Origin: Areca catechu
Lineage: Eukaryota; Streptophyta; Magnoliopsida; Arecales; Arecaceae
Reading direction: 5' to 3'
Assembly: GCA_021397845.1 (NCBI GenBank)
Contig: CM038047.1
Location: forward strand, 45,415,210 to 45,479,209
DNA length: 64,000 nucleotides
In this document: piece after piece, positions 47,593-57,994 of the stretch
Numbering within the stretch: position 1 is the stretch's first letter
Layout: each line of letters opens with the position of its first letter
Translations under genes and position numbers: made by a program
Notes under the pieces: generated by a model
Told to the model about the DNA's origin: nothing
Seen by the model: only the letters and a program-made list of their open reading frames with translations
Database searches by the model: none

Positions 47593-48581
47593 GCTTAGTC
47601 TTTCTTTAAGTACTCGGATCGGGTGCTTCACCATGGCCGTCCGGTCATAGGAGAGAAGTAGGGTTGCAAGACCCTCTCATTCCATTATACGGGATCTCCT
47701 ATGGCATGTATAGGTGCCGCTGCGATTGACCCTTGAAGAAGAAATTAAAGAGATAGACATTTTTTTCGCATCACGACCATCCCAGTATATAGACTGTTCA
47801 TTTAATTGTTTCTGCATCTAGGTAGATCAAAAAATTCTGATTCTTATTTTTTCGGATTCCTCATATTTGATACTATTTATCAAAATTCTTTTATGATTTA
47901 TTTCAGTCTGTAGAATCTTTGCATGCCTGATTATTGCTTGAGAACAGTTCAACCCTAAAATTTCAGCAAGTCTAATTTCAGCATGTTTGGGGTTCTTTCT
48001 GCATAATCTCTGCATATTTAATTTTTTTGCATATTTTCTACATATTAGGTAATTTCCTGTATATTATATTTCTACAAAATGAAAATAAAAAAAAGGAGAA
48101 ACTTTAGAGACATTGCATCATTAGGGTTTTATTTGCTTGCCATCATTTGCATAAATCACTCTAAGGGCACTCTCAATATATTAGATGGGGGGAGGAGTTG
48201 ATTATCTCTCCTTAGCCCAAAACAACAATCCTAGCATTCGAACCCAAACCTAATTTAAAATCAATTAGACCTAATTTGCTTTGCTCTAGTGAGCTAGGGA
48301 CACCAACAGATCAGGTCTAACCTTTGTGGGAAGACTAGTGCACCCAATACCTCTCCTATTACTGGAAGCTGGTGTCTAGGCTAGGGGTCCAGAGGCAAAC
48401 ACCCTAAGCAGATTGGTGGTTCCTTAATTGGATCCCTGCAAAAGCAGGGGGGCCTCTCACCATCCCATCTCTTTCATGGCCAGTGGAAGGACTAAGGGTT
48501 GTGCTGTGTGTAAGTTGAGTCGACCCATTCTGTTTGGGCTCTAGGTCTAGGAAACCATAGTCGATCGTCCTTGAGTCTTGC

Positions 48582-49735
48582 ATGTGCACTAGGTCAGGAG
48601 TTGCATATCATCCACTACTCCCACCATCAGCTGAATCCATGAAAAACCCAAATCCTGAAGCCCATATTAGTTCTCTCACTAATCAGATGGCCCAATCTTT
48701 TACCCAGATGAACCGGAGATTCAATCAGGTGGAGACTAGGCTAGGAACCTTAGAGGAGGCACATGGGCCTCACACTGAGCCAGACCTTGAGTCACCTCCC
48801 CATCCTAGGAGAGCCCTACACCATGATCCCTACTTCGAGGCTAAACCTAGGGGAACCCCACATTGTGATCCAGTCTTAGAGGTTCACCCAAGGAGACCCA
48901 ATCAGGATTTTATGGACCAGGAAAAGAGAGCCTTCAGGAACATTAGACTTGAAGCATCCACTTTCGATGGCTATCTTGATCCAAAGATTTATATAGATTG
49001 GGAGAGAGAAGTCGACCAGTATTTCGAGTGGTACGATATGTCTGAGGAGTGCAAGTTTAAGTTTGCCAAGCTTAAGTTAGTCTGCCAGGCTAAGTTATAT
49101 TGGGCTAATATTGAGAAGTACTTAGACAAGGAGGTCATGAATCCATAGTCACCTGGAGGGCCATAAAAGCTAGGCTTAGAATGAAGTACCTCCACGCATC
49201 ATACCACCAAGGGTTATTAGACCAGTGGCAAAGATTGAGTCAAGGTAGCAAGAGTATGGCTGAGTACATCATGAAATTTGATGAGTATGCCATGCGATGC
49301 GACATAGACGAATATGAGTCAGTCACTTTGTCTAGGTTTAGGCTGGCCTTAGGGATGACATACGAAGGGAGCTTTTCTTGAGAGAGGTTAGTGACTTAGA
49401 ACAGGCTTATCAAGTTGCTAGGGATTATGAGCATTTCCAGAGAGGGCCCATCTTTCATAAACCTGAGCTTACTAGAAGCCCTAGTCAGTACCCATGATCT
49501 AGCCAGGCCTACCCAAGTCGATCCAACCCGAGCTGACCTAATCCGAGCCATCCCGACCCAAGTCGACCCCAGCCCGGTACCCCTATGGCCTGCAGAGAGG
49601 ATAGAGATAAGTCTGTAAAGGTTCAGAAGAGTCCCAATCACCAGGATGTGTGCTTTAGATGTCGTAAACCAGGACATTATGCTAGCCAGTGCCCAGTCAA
49701 AGCCCTACATATAGTAAGCTAGACAAGGATGAGTC
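48582..49735 (+). pseudogene. element C gag (degenerate)
   Basis: Start chosen at ATG 48582, which opens a 188-codon frame. A short coiled-coil-like stretch (NQMAQSFTQMNRRFNQVETR) is followed by a basic/proline-rich linker. The capsid part begins IRLEASTFDGYLDPKIYIDW and FEWYDMSEECKFKFAKLKL. A TAG at 49147 ends the frame. Capsid resumes (YHQGLLDQWQRLSQGSKSMA at ~49200, then DEYAMRCDIDEYESVTLSRF). Near 49648-49692 a zinc knuckle is clear: CFRCRKPGHYASQC, the full CCHC pattern. Confidence 0.88.
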
Positions 49736-49889
49736 TGAACCCATAGTTGAGCATGAGGGAGAGGTCTACGAAGCTAAGATCCAATTACTAGATGAGTATG
49801 ATGGAGAAGAGGAAGTGCTTAGTCTGAAGACCTGCTATGAGTGGTTAGGTGCATCTTGACCCAAACACAAACTAAAGAGCAGGAAGATT

Positions 49890-51800
49890 GGTGTAGGACT
49901 AACATCCTACAAATCTTCGTCAAGTTAGGGAATAAGGTGTGCAAGATCATAATAGATAGTGAAAGTTGTGTCAATGCCATCTCTACCAATACAGTCAAAT
50001 CATTAGTATTGACCATAGTTCCCCATCCTAGCCCCTATAAGGTCTCATGTATAGATTCCACCTCCATCCCAATCAAGTCTAGGTGCCAAATCTTGATTAA
50101 ACTGTAATCATATGAAGAAAAGATTTGGTGTGATGTCCTTTCCATGGGAGTCAGTAGTATCATCTTAGGTCAACCATGGCTTTACGATCATGATGCAACC
50201 CTGTTTGGTCGAACCAACATCTGTGCCTTTAGTCACCATGGGAACAAGTTTGTGCTCCATCCGACTTCACCCAGAGATCCAGTTAAGAGAAGTTCTAGTA
50301 GCCTTAAGAAAAAGAAACCAGGAGTTAATCTGATTTAGGCTAAGGAATTAGAGAAGGAGATTACTGAGGGTAACCCTATTTGGATCTTGACCACCAAAGA
50401 AATTCATGAGTCGACCCAAAAGGACCACCCTCCAGAAGTAGTTGAGGCTCTAAAGAAATTTGAGGATGTCTTTCCTGATGAATTACCTGATCAATTACCA
50501 TCCCTTAGAGATATTCAGCATGCCATAGACTTGGTCCCAGGAGCCACTTTGCTGATCCTTCCCCACTATAGAATGAACCCCACCAAGCATCAGGAGCTAC
50601 AAAAACAAGTGAGAGAATTACTTAGGAAGGGATTCATTAGGGAGAGCTTAAGTCCCGTGCGGTCCCTGCTCTACTAACCTCTAAGAAAGATGGTACCTAG
50701 AGGATGTGCGTAGATAGTAGAGCCATCAACAAGATTACGGTGAAGTATAGGTTTCCCATCCCTCGATTGGACGATATGCTAGATATGATGGCCAGTGCTA
50801 CAATTTTCTCAAAGATCGATCTTAAGAATGGCTATCATCAGATTAGGATTAGACCTGGGGATGAGTGGAAGACTGCGTTCAAAACTAAGGATGGCCTATT
50901 TGAGTGGGTTGTGATACCTTTTGGACTTTTGAATGCACCAAGTACATTCATGAGGATCATGAAGGAGTACACTGGAAGATTTGTTGTAGTATATTTTGAT
51001 GATATACTGATCCATAGAAGGACTAGAGAGGACCACCTTAGTCACCTCAGATTAGTGTGTCAGACCCTTAGAAAGAATAGCCTCTATGCCAATCTTAAGA
51101 AGTGTGAGTTCATGACATATAGGGTTATCTTCCTAGGTTTCGTTGTCACCCTAGAAGGAGTTTCTGCATACCCTGAAAAGGTTAGATCTATTATCGAGTG
51201 GCCTGTACCCTCTAGTGTCCATGAAGTTCATAGCTTCCATGGCCTAGCAACCTTTTACAGGAGATTCATTAGGGATTTTAGCACCATCGTCACACCCATA
51301 ACAGATTGCATTAAGAAGGGCACTTTAGAATGGACCAAAGCAGCTGATATGGCCTTCCTAGAAATTAAGGATAAGATGATCCACATACCTATCCTTAGGT
51401 TACTGGACTTCTTGAAGGTGTTTGAGGTCGCATGCGATGCATCAGGAGTAGGAATAGGTGGGATATTGGGTCAAAAATGTCATCCAATAGCCTTCTTTAG
51501 TGAGAAGCTGAATGAGGCTAAACTTAAGTACTCTACATATTACAAGAAATTCTATGCGGTAGTCCAGGCCCTTAGGTATTGGAGACACTATTTACTACTG
51601 TAGGAGTTTATCTTATATTCTAACCATGAGGCACTCCGGTTCCTAAACTCCCAAAAGAAGCTCAACCCTAGGCATAGTAAATGGATTGAGTACATCCAAG
51701 CTTTCACCTTTGTCTTGAAACATCGTATCGAGATAGAGAACAAGGTAGCAAATGCCCTCAGTCGAAGGTCTTTGCTTTTGAGTTTGGTCAGCACTAGAGT
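49890..51800 (+). pseudogene. element C protease, reverse transcriptase and RNase H (degenerate)
   Basis: Protease near 49930-49990 reads KVCKIIIDSESCVNAIST; the triad is D-S-E, not the catalytic D-S-G. RT starts near 50387 (EALKKFEDVFPDELPDQLPS) and its main block is an intact 300-codon frame 50704-51603: VDSRAINKITVKYRFPIPRL, FSKIDLKNGYHQIRIRPGDE and catalytic VVVYFDDILIH at about 50985-51015. The preceding ~30 bp (near 50675) holds a frameshift or stop. RNase H follows (FEVACDASGVGIGGILGQ, then AFFSEKLNEAKLKYSTYYKK) up to a TAG at 51601, and continues past it with LYSNHEALRFLNSQKK. Confidence 0.93.
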
Positions 51801-51829
51801 CATAGGGTTCGATTGATTAAAGGATGAGT

Positions 51830-52990
51830 ACGTGGCCTGCCCTGACTTCAGTGATATTTACCAGACCATTAGGCTAGGACCATCCAGTACCCATAACGAG
51901 TATACCATTCAGGATGTCTACCTGTTCAAGGACAATAGGCTCTGCATCCCTAGAACTTCACTTAGAGAATTTTTGATTTGGGAGACTCATGCTGAAGGTT
52001 TAGCTGGTCACTTTGGTAGGAATAAGACATCTTAGCGATAGAGAACCAGTTTTATTGGTCAGGGCTAAAAAGGCATGTTGCCCAAATAGTAGCTAGATAT
52101 AGAACTTGTGCCATTGAAAAATAGTAGAAGCAAAACACTGGTCTATATATACCTTTGCCAGTGCCTGATCGCCCTTAGCAAGATCTCAGTATGGACTTCG
52201 TATTAGGATTACCTAAGACCCATAAAAGACACGATTCCATCTTTGTAGTGGTCGATAGATTCTTTAAGATGGCTCACTTCATCCCATGCTCCCAGACCTT
52301 CGATGCATCTAGAGTAGCCAATATTTTCCTAGACAATGTGGTTAAACTCCATGGCCTATCTAAGACCATCGTATCCGATAAGGATGTTAGGTTCATTAGT
52401 TATTTCTGGAAGACTCTCTGGCACCTATTAGGGACCAAACTCAAGTTTTCTACATCCTACCACTCCTAGACAGATGGACAAACCGAAGTGGTAAACCGTA
52501 GCCTAGGAAATCTTCTTAGGTGCCTAGTAGGTGAGCACACAGGAAACTGGAACTTATTATTGCCTCGAGCAGAGCTCGCCTACAATAGCTCAGTGAATAG
52601 GTCCACAGGCAAGAGTCCTTTTGAGATAGTCCATGGGTATAAGCCTAATCACTCAATCGATCTGATTCCCTTATCCATCCATGCACGAGTCTTAGAGTCT
52701 GCATAGTCATTCGCACAGCATATTAGAGACTTGCATAAGGATATTAGCCAAAAGATTAATCTAAGTAATGAAACATATAAGAAACTGGCTAATTTCCAAA
52801 AAAGAGCCAAATAATTAAATGTAGGGGATTCTGTTATGATTAGGCTTAGACCTGAACGGTTCCTACCAGGGACCATTAAAAAGCTTCATGCTTATGGAGC
52901 TGAACCCTTTAGAGTGATAAAGAAGGTCGGACCCAATGCCTATGTGCTAGATCTGCCCCCAAATTTTGGTATTAGCTCTCCTTCAATATC
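51830..52990 (+). pseudogene. element C integrase (degenerate)
   Basis: The zinc-binding part (THAEGLAGHFGRNKTS near 51985-52034) is followed by stops. The core begins at 52191: MDFVLGLPKTHKRHDSIFVV (first Asp), LSKTIVSDKDVRF (second Asp, ~52370), a TAG at about 52468, then TDGQTEVVNRSLGNLLRCLV (Glu, ~52485). It continues as ELAYNSSVNRSTGKSPFEIV and, after more stops, VMIRLRPERFLPGTIKKL at ~52835-52890 and NAYVLDLPPNFG. At least four stops break it, several at positions where relatives carry Gln or Trp. Confidence 0.9.
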
Positions 52991-53099
52991 GCAGACTTAG
53001 TCGAGTATAAGGAACCAACAGTGATTCGTAGTAAGGCCTTTGGACCTAACCCATCCTTTGAGAGTGAACCAAATCCAGAGTATCCACCATTAAATCTAC

Positions 53100-53320
53100 C
53101 TGGGAGAGGAGAATGGATCGAGTGTATCCTGGATGATTAAGCCATCATGACTTGGGGCCGCAGCTATCAATGCTACCTGGTCCATTGGTAAGGTCGATCT
53201 AAATCCGATGATTCATGGATTACTCGAGAGGACTTGTAGCACCTCAACATAGACTTTCTTGAGAGATACCAAATCCATAGTGACCCTTACTCGACAAGGT
53301 CGAGTTCCTCCCACCCTAGG
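53100..53320 (+). pseudogene. element C chromodomain remnant
   Basis: After the integrase C-terminus, a frame beginning near 53110 reads ECILDD, a stop, AIMTWGRSYQCYLVHW, a stop, then GRSKSDDSWITREDL. The YLVHW...DDSWI arrangement is that of a retroelement chromodomain, which in relatives guides integration to chromatin marks. It is broken by stops and short. Confidence 0.65.
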
Positions 53321-53325
53321 AGAAC

Positions 53326-54810
53326 TGTTGCGGGCACCAGGATCAGGTAGAGGCTTTTAAACCCTTTGTGGTTATCTGACTAGAGTCATTAGAATTTTAT
53401 TTATTTTGAGTCCTGTAATAAAGGCATGGCCCATTTAGGCCCAACTTAGGGTTTGAGTCCTGTTTTGATATCATTGAGTCCTGTATTTAGAATTCAATCC
53501 ATACCATTAGGGTTTTGGATCAGTCTTGGGATATGGTCAGTTCAGTTGAGTCAAAGTTTAGTTGAGTCAAGTTCAGTTGAGTCTTGAGTTAAGTTGGTTG
53601 AGTCAGCTCATGTTGAGCTTTTCTTTTGAGTCTTGTAGTCATGTACAGCTTATGAGGTTAAGTCCAGTCTAAGAAGATCCAAGCATGTGAAGGACCACAC
53701 CCAATGTGCCACCTCAGCAGCCGCGTGGAGTTCCAATCACACCCTAGAATGCAACACCATAGGACTACTTAGAAGATCATGAGGTCGGCCCCATGCATGA
53801 AGAGTTGATGTCCACATGCTAGCATACCCCTTCCATGCCCCAAGCACACCAAGTCCATATGCCAATGGATATACTTCAATCCCCAGATTCATGGACACCT
53901 GCTTAAGGAAGTTGTGGACCACACCCAGCCCTAGATAGAAGCTTTTTGGCACCCCTCATGGTCCCCTCTTGGCCGTCCACTATATATCTTATTTGGGAGA
54001 ATTTTGTATGGCATGAAAGAATTTTCTTCCTTGTATTTAGCCCCACACTTTAGGGAGAAAGTGGGCACCCCATATTTTCTTTATTTTCATTTGCTTGGGC
54101 CCTAAGTCTCATGACTCTATATTAGGGACCCCTTTGTATGCAATTTGGATCATCTTCTTATTAATGAAAAAAAAGAGTTTTCTTGAGAATTGCTTCATGC
54201 TTTATCCTCCTTAAGAAGTGGGTGAGAGACCCGAGATCCCCAACTAGCATCCTACACCAAGCCTGCAAGCCCAACGAAACCCTAACAACCTTGCAACCCC
54301 ATCAGGCTTGGATGCTCTAGCCCTTGGCCGCCCCTCTTACAACCCCTCTTCCCCTTCTTCTTTCAGCTATCTAACCCACTTCTCCATTATTTTCTAACCC
54401 TCCCTTGGCATTTTGCAGGTCTCTCAGAGTTCACAAATTTGGGATTCCATCCGGTCGGCTTTCAGGTCAGCGGATAGAAAGTTGCGGATCCACAGGATCT
54501 TTGGCTTGATCTTCCAAGGTGCATCCGGGAGCGTAAAGCGACCCATTCATGGATTCATCTTCAAATCGTTGCCGAGTACACCCCCTTGACTCACAAGTTA
54601 TTTTATTATAGGAGAGCTAGCCCTACCGGGGATTCTTAGCCTCGGCGGCCCTATTTCTTTCACTTTAGGATTTATTTTTGCGTGCATGATCTTGTAGATT
54701 TTCTATAGGATCCCCTACTTAGAACTTTGGCTCTACCTTCAAGATAAATAATCTCAACTCGTCCCTAAATAATAGAAAAATAGTTTGCATGCATAAGTAG
54801 TCCCGCATCA
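53326..54810 (+). repeat. element C 3' LTR
   Basis: It starts TGTTGCGGGCACCAGGATC after the purine-rich CCTAGGAGAAC (PPT, about 53315-53325) and ends TAGTCCCGCATCA. Differences from the 5' LTR are scattered single bases plus the tandem-doubled stretch found only in the 5' copy. Confidence 0.92.
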
Positions 54811-54815
54811 CTCGG

Positions 54816-56150
54816 CCTAGGGCTCCGTTGGCGAGAGGAGTCAGGTTTATCGGATGAGGCCCTGGAGGGCCCCTCTCGAGCCTTCTTGTTGCTCGACTTC
54901 CCTTCTGCTTCATGCCAAGAGAGGGCTCCTTCATTTGCATGGATATACTTCTCTAGGCGGGCGCGAGTACCTTCGAATAAGACTTCACCCAGGTCATATC
55001 TAGAGCATAGGTTAGGCAGGAGGGGCAGAGTTCCCACTTTAAGGCCAACATGGCTAGGGAGTCATCGAGGTGGTAAACTTCTAGCATGGCCGTCTTGAAT
55101 CGGGCCACGTAGCCCTTTAACGGCTCTTTATCTTGCTGCCTGATGGAAAAGAGGCTATCGACCTCGTGTGACATCTTCTTACAAGCATTGAAGTATGCTG
55201 CAAACTTACACTCTAGCTGAAAAAAGGAATCGATACTCCATGGCTTCAAGTGAGAGTACCATGCTCAAGCTACCTTTCAAAGAGTGGTTGGGAAGCGATG
55301 CATAGTAGGGCATCTGTAGCATCCTAAATCCTCATGAGAGCCTTATAGCTTTTGAGGTAGTCCAGTGGGTCAGTGGTGCCATCGTATAGCTCCAGTTGTG
55401 GTATCTTGAACCGACCCAGGACCGGTTCCTCTATGATATACTGGGAGAGCGAGGGTTGGGTATCAAATTCAGTCGGGCCGTGATCCTTTCCTCGAAGGTC
55501 CACGAGCCACGAGTTGGTAGTTGATATTGCACAGCTCATGGTTGTGCTTCTCGAGGCATCGCTTGGCTCGTCATTAAGTAGCCTCTTTAGTGACCCCTCA
55601 TAGGAATATCTAGAGGGGTCCTCATTGGATGAAGTGGAGGGGGATCAGGAGTGCTTCCTCTGCCTTGGTTCCTTCTTGGACTACCGATGGTTTGGGGCTA
55701 GATCGTGCAATCATGGTGTTAGGGACCGCGCTGATAAGGTAGTTCACCAATAACGAGATGGTTCCCAAGGCGATCGGCGACTTCCACACCATGATGAAAG
55801 AGATCGGGAGTGACAAGAGGCACGTCGGTGCGAGGGTTCCACAATGGGCAGGTGGTGGCTGTCGCAAGCTACAGGAGCCTCGGTTAAGGCCTCCATTGAT
55901 AGTTGCCCCCAAGCCCGTGACTGCTGTTGCTGTAGCCCCCACACTAATGAGGTGAGGGCCTTGACTTGCTGAGCTAAGGCGGCCAGCAAGCCCTACTTTG
56001 GCACTAGCGATGGAGGAGGAGGTAAAGCAACTAAGGCCGGTGCTTGACCGGACAGTTCTCTGTCGTAAGGATGTTGACCAAGGTGACTTGTGGTGAGATC
56101 TTGGGCACGAGTGGTCACCACTACTTTCGGCTCTAGAGGTCTTGGAGATT
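54816..56150 (-). pseudogene. element D gag, N-terminal and capsid piece
   Basis: Starting from the right: MLAALAQQVKALTSLVWGLQ near 55989; a segment with PVLGRFKIPQLELYDGTTDP and LDYLKSYKALMR near 55420-55330; the capsid signature FFQLECKFAAYFNACKKMSH, then VDSLFSIRQQDKEPLKGYVA (55235-55110); then LDDSLAMLALKWELCPSCLT (~55070-55010). The same motifs in the same order occur in element A gag. Frameshifts and stops separate the parts, and the piece is cut at 54811 by element C. Confidence 0.85.
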
Positions 56151-56185
56151 CTAGGCGATGGATCCCAGGATGCGAGTAACCACGC

Positions 56186-56206
56186 TTCCCCCTCCTAGGA
56201 CGCCAA
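56186..56206 (-). promoter_or_regulatory. element D primer-binding-like site
   Basis: On the minus strand, directly after the LTR end, TTGGCGTCCTAGGAGGGGG. It corresponds in position and sequence to the element A site. Confidence 0.6.
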
Positions 56207-56208
56207 TT

Positions 56209-57051
56209 TGTTATTATGAAAATGCCTTTCCGAAAAAGTTGTGGTGGCGCCAGCATGTCCTTCGGTTCCATGCGGGCGATTCAGGCATTGCTCAAAGCGG
56301 TTTGCCGAGTGATCCTGCAAAAAGTCTCAGGGGTCGGGATTACCTGCAGGGACACTCTAATGATCAAGTCAGAAAGGAAAGGCGAGATGGGCAACAGTAG
56401 CCGAAGCTATCTACCAAAGTAATTGTAAGAGTAAAATATGAGATGTGCCTTGCAGGTTGCCCTTATCTCACCGGGTGTCCCTCTTACCATTTATAGCATC
56501 ATGCAAAGCCAAAAAGGTTGCCAGAGTGGCCAGTGGTGTACGTTATGGGCTTTGATAGGTTGTTAGGATCTTGCCCCCTAGGATTCCCTCCAATGGTATC
56601 TTTTCTAGTAGAGCTACTAATTCTATTAAAATTCTTTTTTTTACGAACTTGCCTGCTAGCCATATCGGCCACATTCCTTATAGCGGACACATGGAAGAAT
56701 TGGGATGGATGGAGCAGGTAGGGTCGGCCATACCAACCTGAGCATTTGGGGGCAGCTGAGCGTCATGAGTAGCTTAGTCAAGGTGGGCCCAGGCGTTGAG
56801 TAAGGGTTGGGCCTTGAGTGAGGATTTCAGGCTCCGCATCTTGGGAGCACCCGGCAGGTCAGGGATCCAAATCGGAACATACTAGTCTTTCGGCGAACAT
56901 GAAGGTCGGCCCTGATCATGGTATCGTATGAAGCTTTTTATGGGAGGCAGCTAGTGGGAAGGAAAGCAATCCGGCCCTCCTACGGTGGCTGTCACCAGGA
57001 TCGACGATTCAGTAGGTGTTTCGGGACCGGGAAGAAGCAACCAACCTAACA
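56209..57051 (-). repeat. element D 5' LTR
   Basis: TG...CA ends (TGTTATTATG...CCAACCTAACA on the plus strand). The first ~200 bp resemble the element A LTR edge (GATCCTGCAAAAAGTCTCAGG, ATGATCAAGTCAGAAAGG). There is no GC-rich monomer array, and its length (843 bp) is close to the 887-bp LTR of element B. The right end is inferred, as the partner LTR is missing. Confidence 0.7.
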
Positions 57052-57994
57052 ATTTTTTTGTACCCTGAGCTGTTTCAAGTGGCAGTATATGGGACGGGTT
57101 GGACATTTGGGAGGTTGACCATTCCTTGCCCTGCTCACCTAGCAATTGATGTTGATCAAGTTTGGAAACTGCTTGGAAACAGTCCACATCCATAGCAATT
57201 GATTTTCTATAACAGCTTGGAAACAGTCCACATCCTATGATCAAGTTGAAAATACTGCATTCTTTTTTCACAAACATTGCTGTCAAGCGCTGTTGAAAGA
57301 TACCTAAATATATCCATTTTAATATTATCCAATTCCTAATTGAAAAATCATTTTCATTGTCTGCTAAGAAATCCTGGTTCCATATTGAATAAACTAAAAT
57401 CCCCATGCGCATGTTAGATGATACTGAAGTCCTAATAATAATTTATCTTTTTGGGAAAAAAAAAAAAAAAAAAACTATATGTGAGTTATGTGAAATCATG
57501 TTCCACCTTCTGTTCTTCTCTCTTCAATCATTATCCGAGAGTTGGTAATCTACACCAAACACTGCCAACTCTTTCAAGGCATGAAAACAAATATTGAAGG
57601 TGTTACCAACATTGAAGAGATCAAAAACCTGCTCGCATTGTTGAACTTACAATAATGACACAATGAATGAATGAGTTCATGTTCACAGATTAGTATCTGA
57701 ACAAATACATAGAAGACCTTGTGTACAAAACCAAAAATAAATGTGGATGCCAATAAGAAACTGAAGTTCCATGTCAGGGACCTTCTCATCCTCCATTAAG
57801 CGACTTGGTGACTGCCTGCCACCAAATCTGCAAGACCATTCACTAGAAAAAATGATCCAAAACTCACCTCTAATCCGAATACAGAGGCAGCAAGGATGCC
57901 ACAGGGCTAGTATAAGAATGATTCCACCCTGATCAGTCAAGAGTGGATGGAGTCTCTCCCGAAGGCATTAAATTGCAGTGCCGAACAAAGGAAG
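57052..57994. other. 3' flank and probable 3' UTR of the GT14-like gene
   Basis: Holds the 21-bp direct repeat GCTTGGAAACAGTCCACATCC at 57171 and 57215, and poly-A at about 57456-57474. The part close to 57995 is likely the 3' UTR of the minus-strand gene. The frames at 57574-57940 give no recognisable protein. Confidence 0.6.

Larger units (their letters stand above)
46038..54810 (+). mobile_element. Element C: chromodomain-type Ty3/gypsy retrotransposon, inserted in element D
   Basis: It is complete in structure: 5' LTR 46038-47579, primer site TGGTATCAGAG, gag, pol, a chromodomain remnant and 3' LTR 53326-54810. The TSD CTCGG is perfect (46033-46037 and 54811-54815), and the two sides rejoin into element D gag. 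RT, RNase H and integrase types plus the C-terminal chromodomain-like segment place it in the chromovirus group; I do not resolve the lineage. Many stop codons make it inactive. Its LTR family also supplied the solo LTR at 19227-20668. Confidence 0.93.
43640..57051 (-). mobile_element. Element D: truncated Tat-like gypsy element, split by element C
   Basis: Two pieces, 43640-46037 and 54811-57051, form one minus-strand element once the inserted element C is removed. Gene order from right to left is 5' LTR (56209-57051), primer site, gag, [element C], rest of gag, protease, RT, RNase H. The left part, with integrase, antisense gene and 3' LTR, is missing. Content is parallel to element A (9300-13042) but clearly diverged, and it has many stops. 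It is older than the insertion of C. Confidence 0.85.

Noticed and set aside
57171..57235. 21-bp direct repeat as a small RNA gene or regulatory pair
   Set aside because: It looks like a simple local duplication. There are no boxes or hairpin to support an RNA gene.
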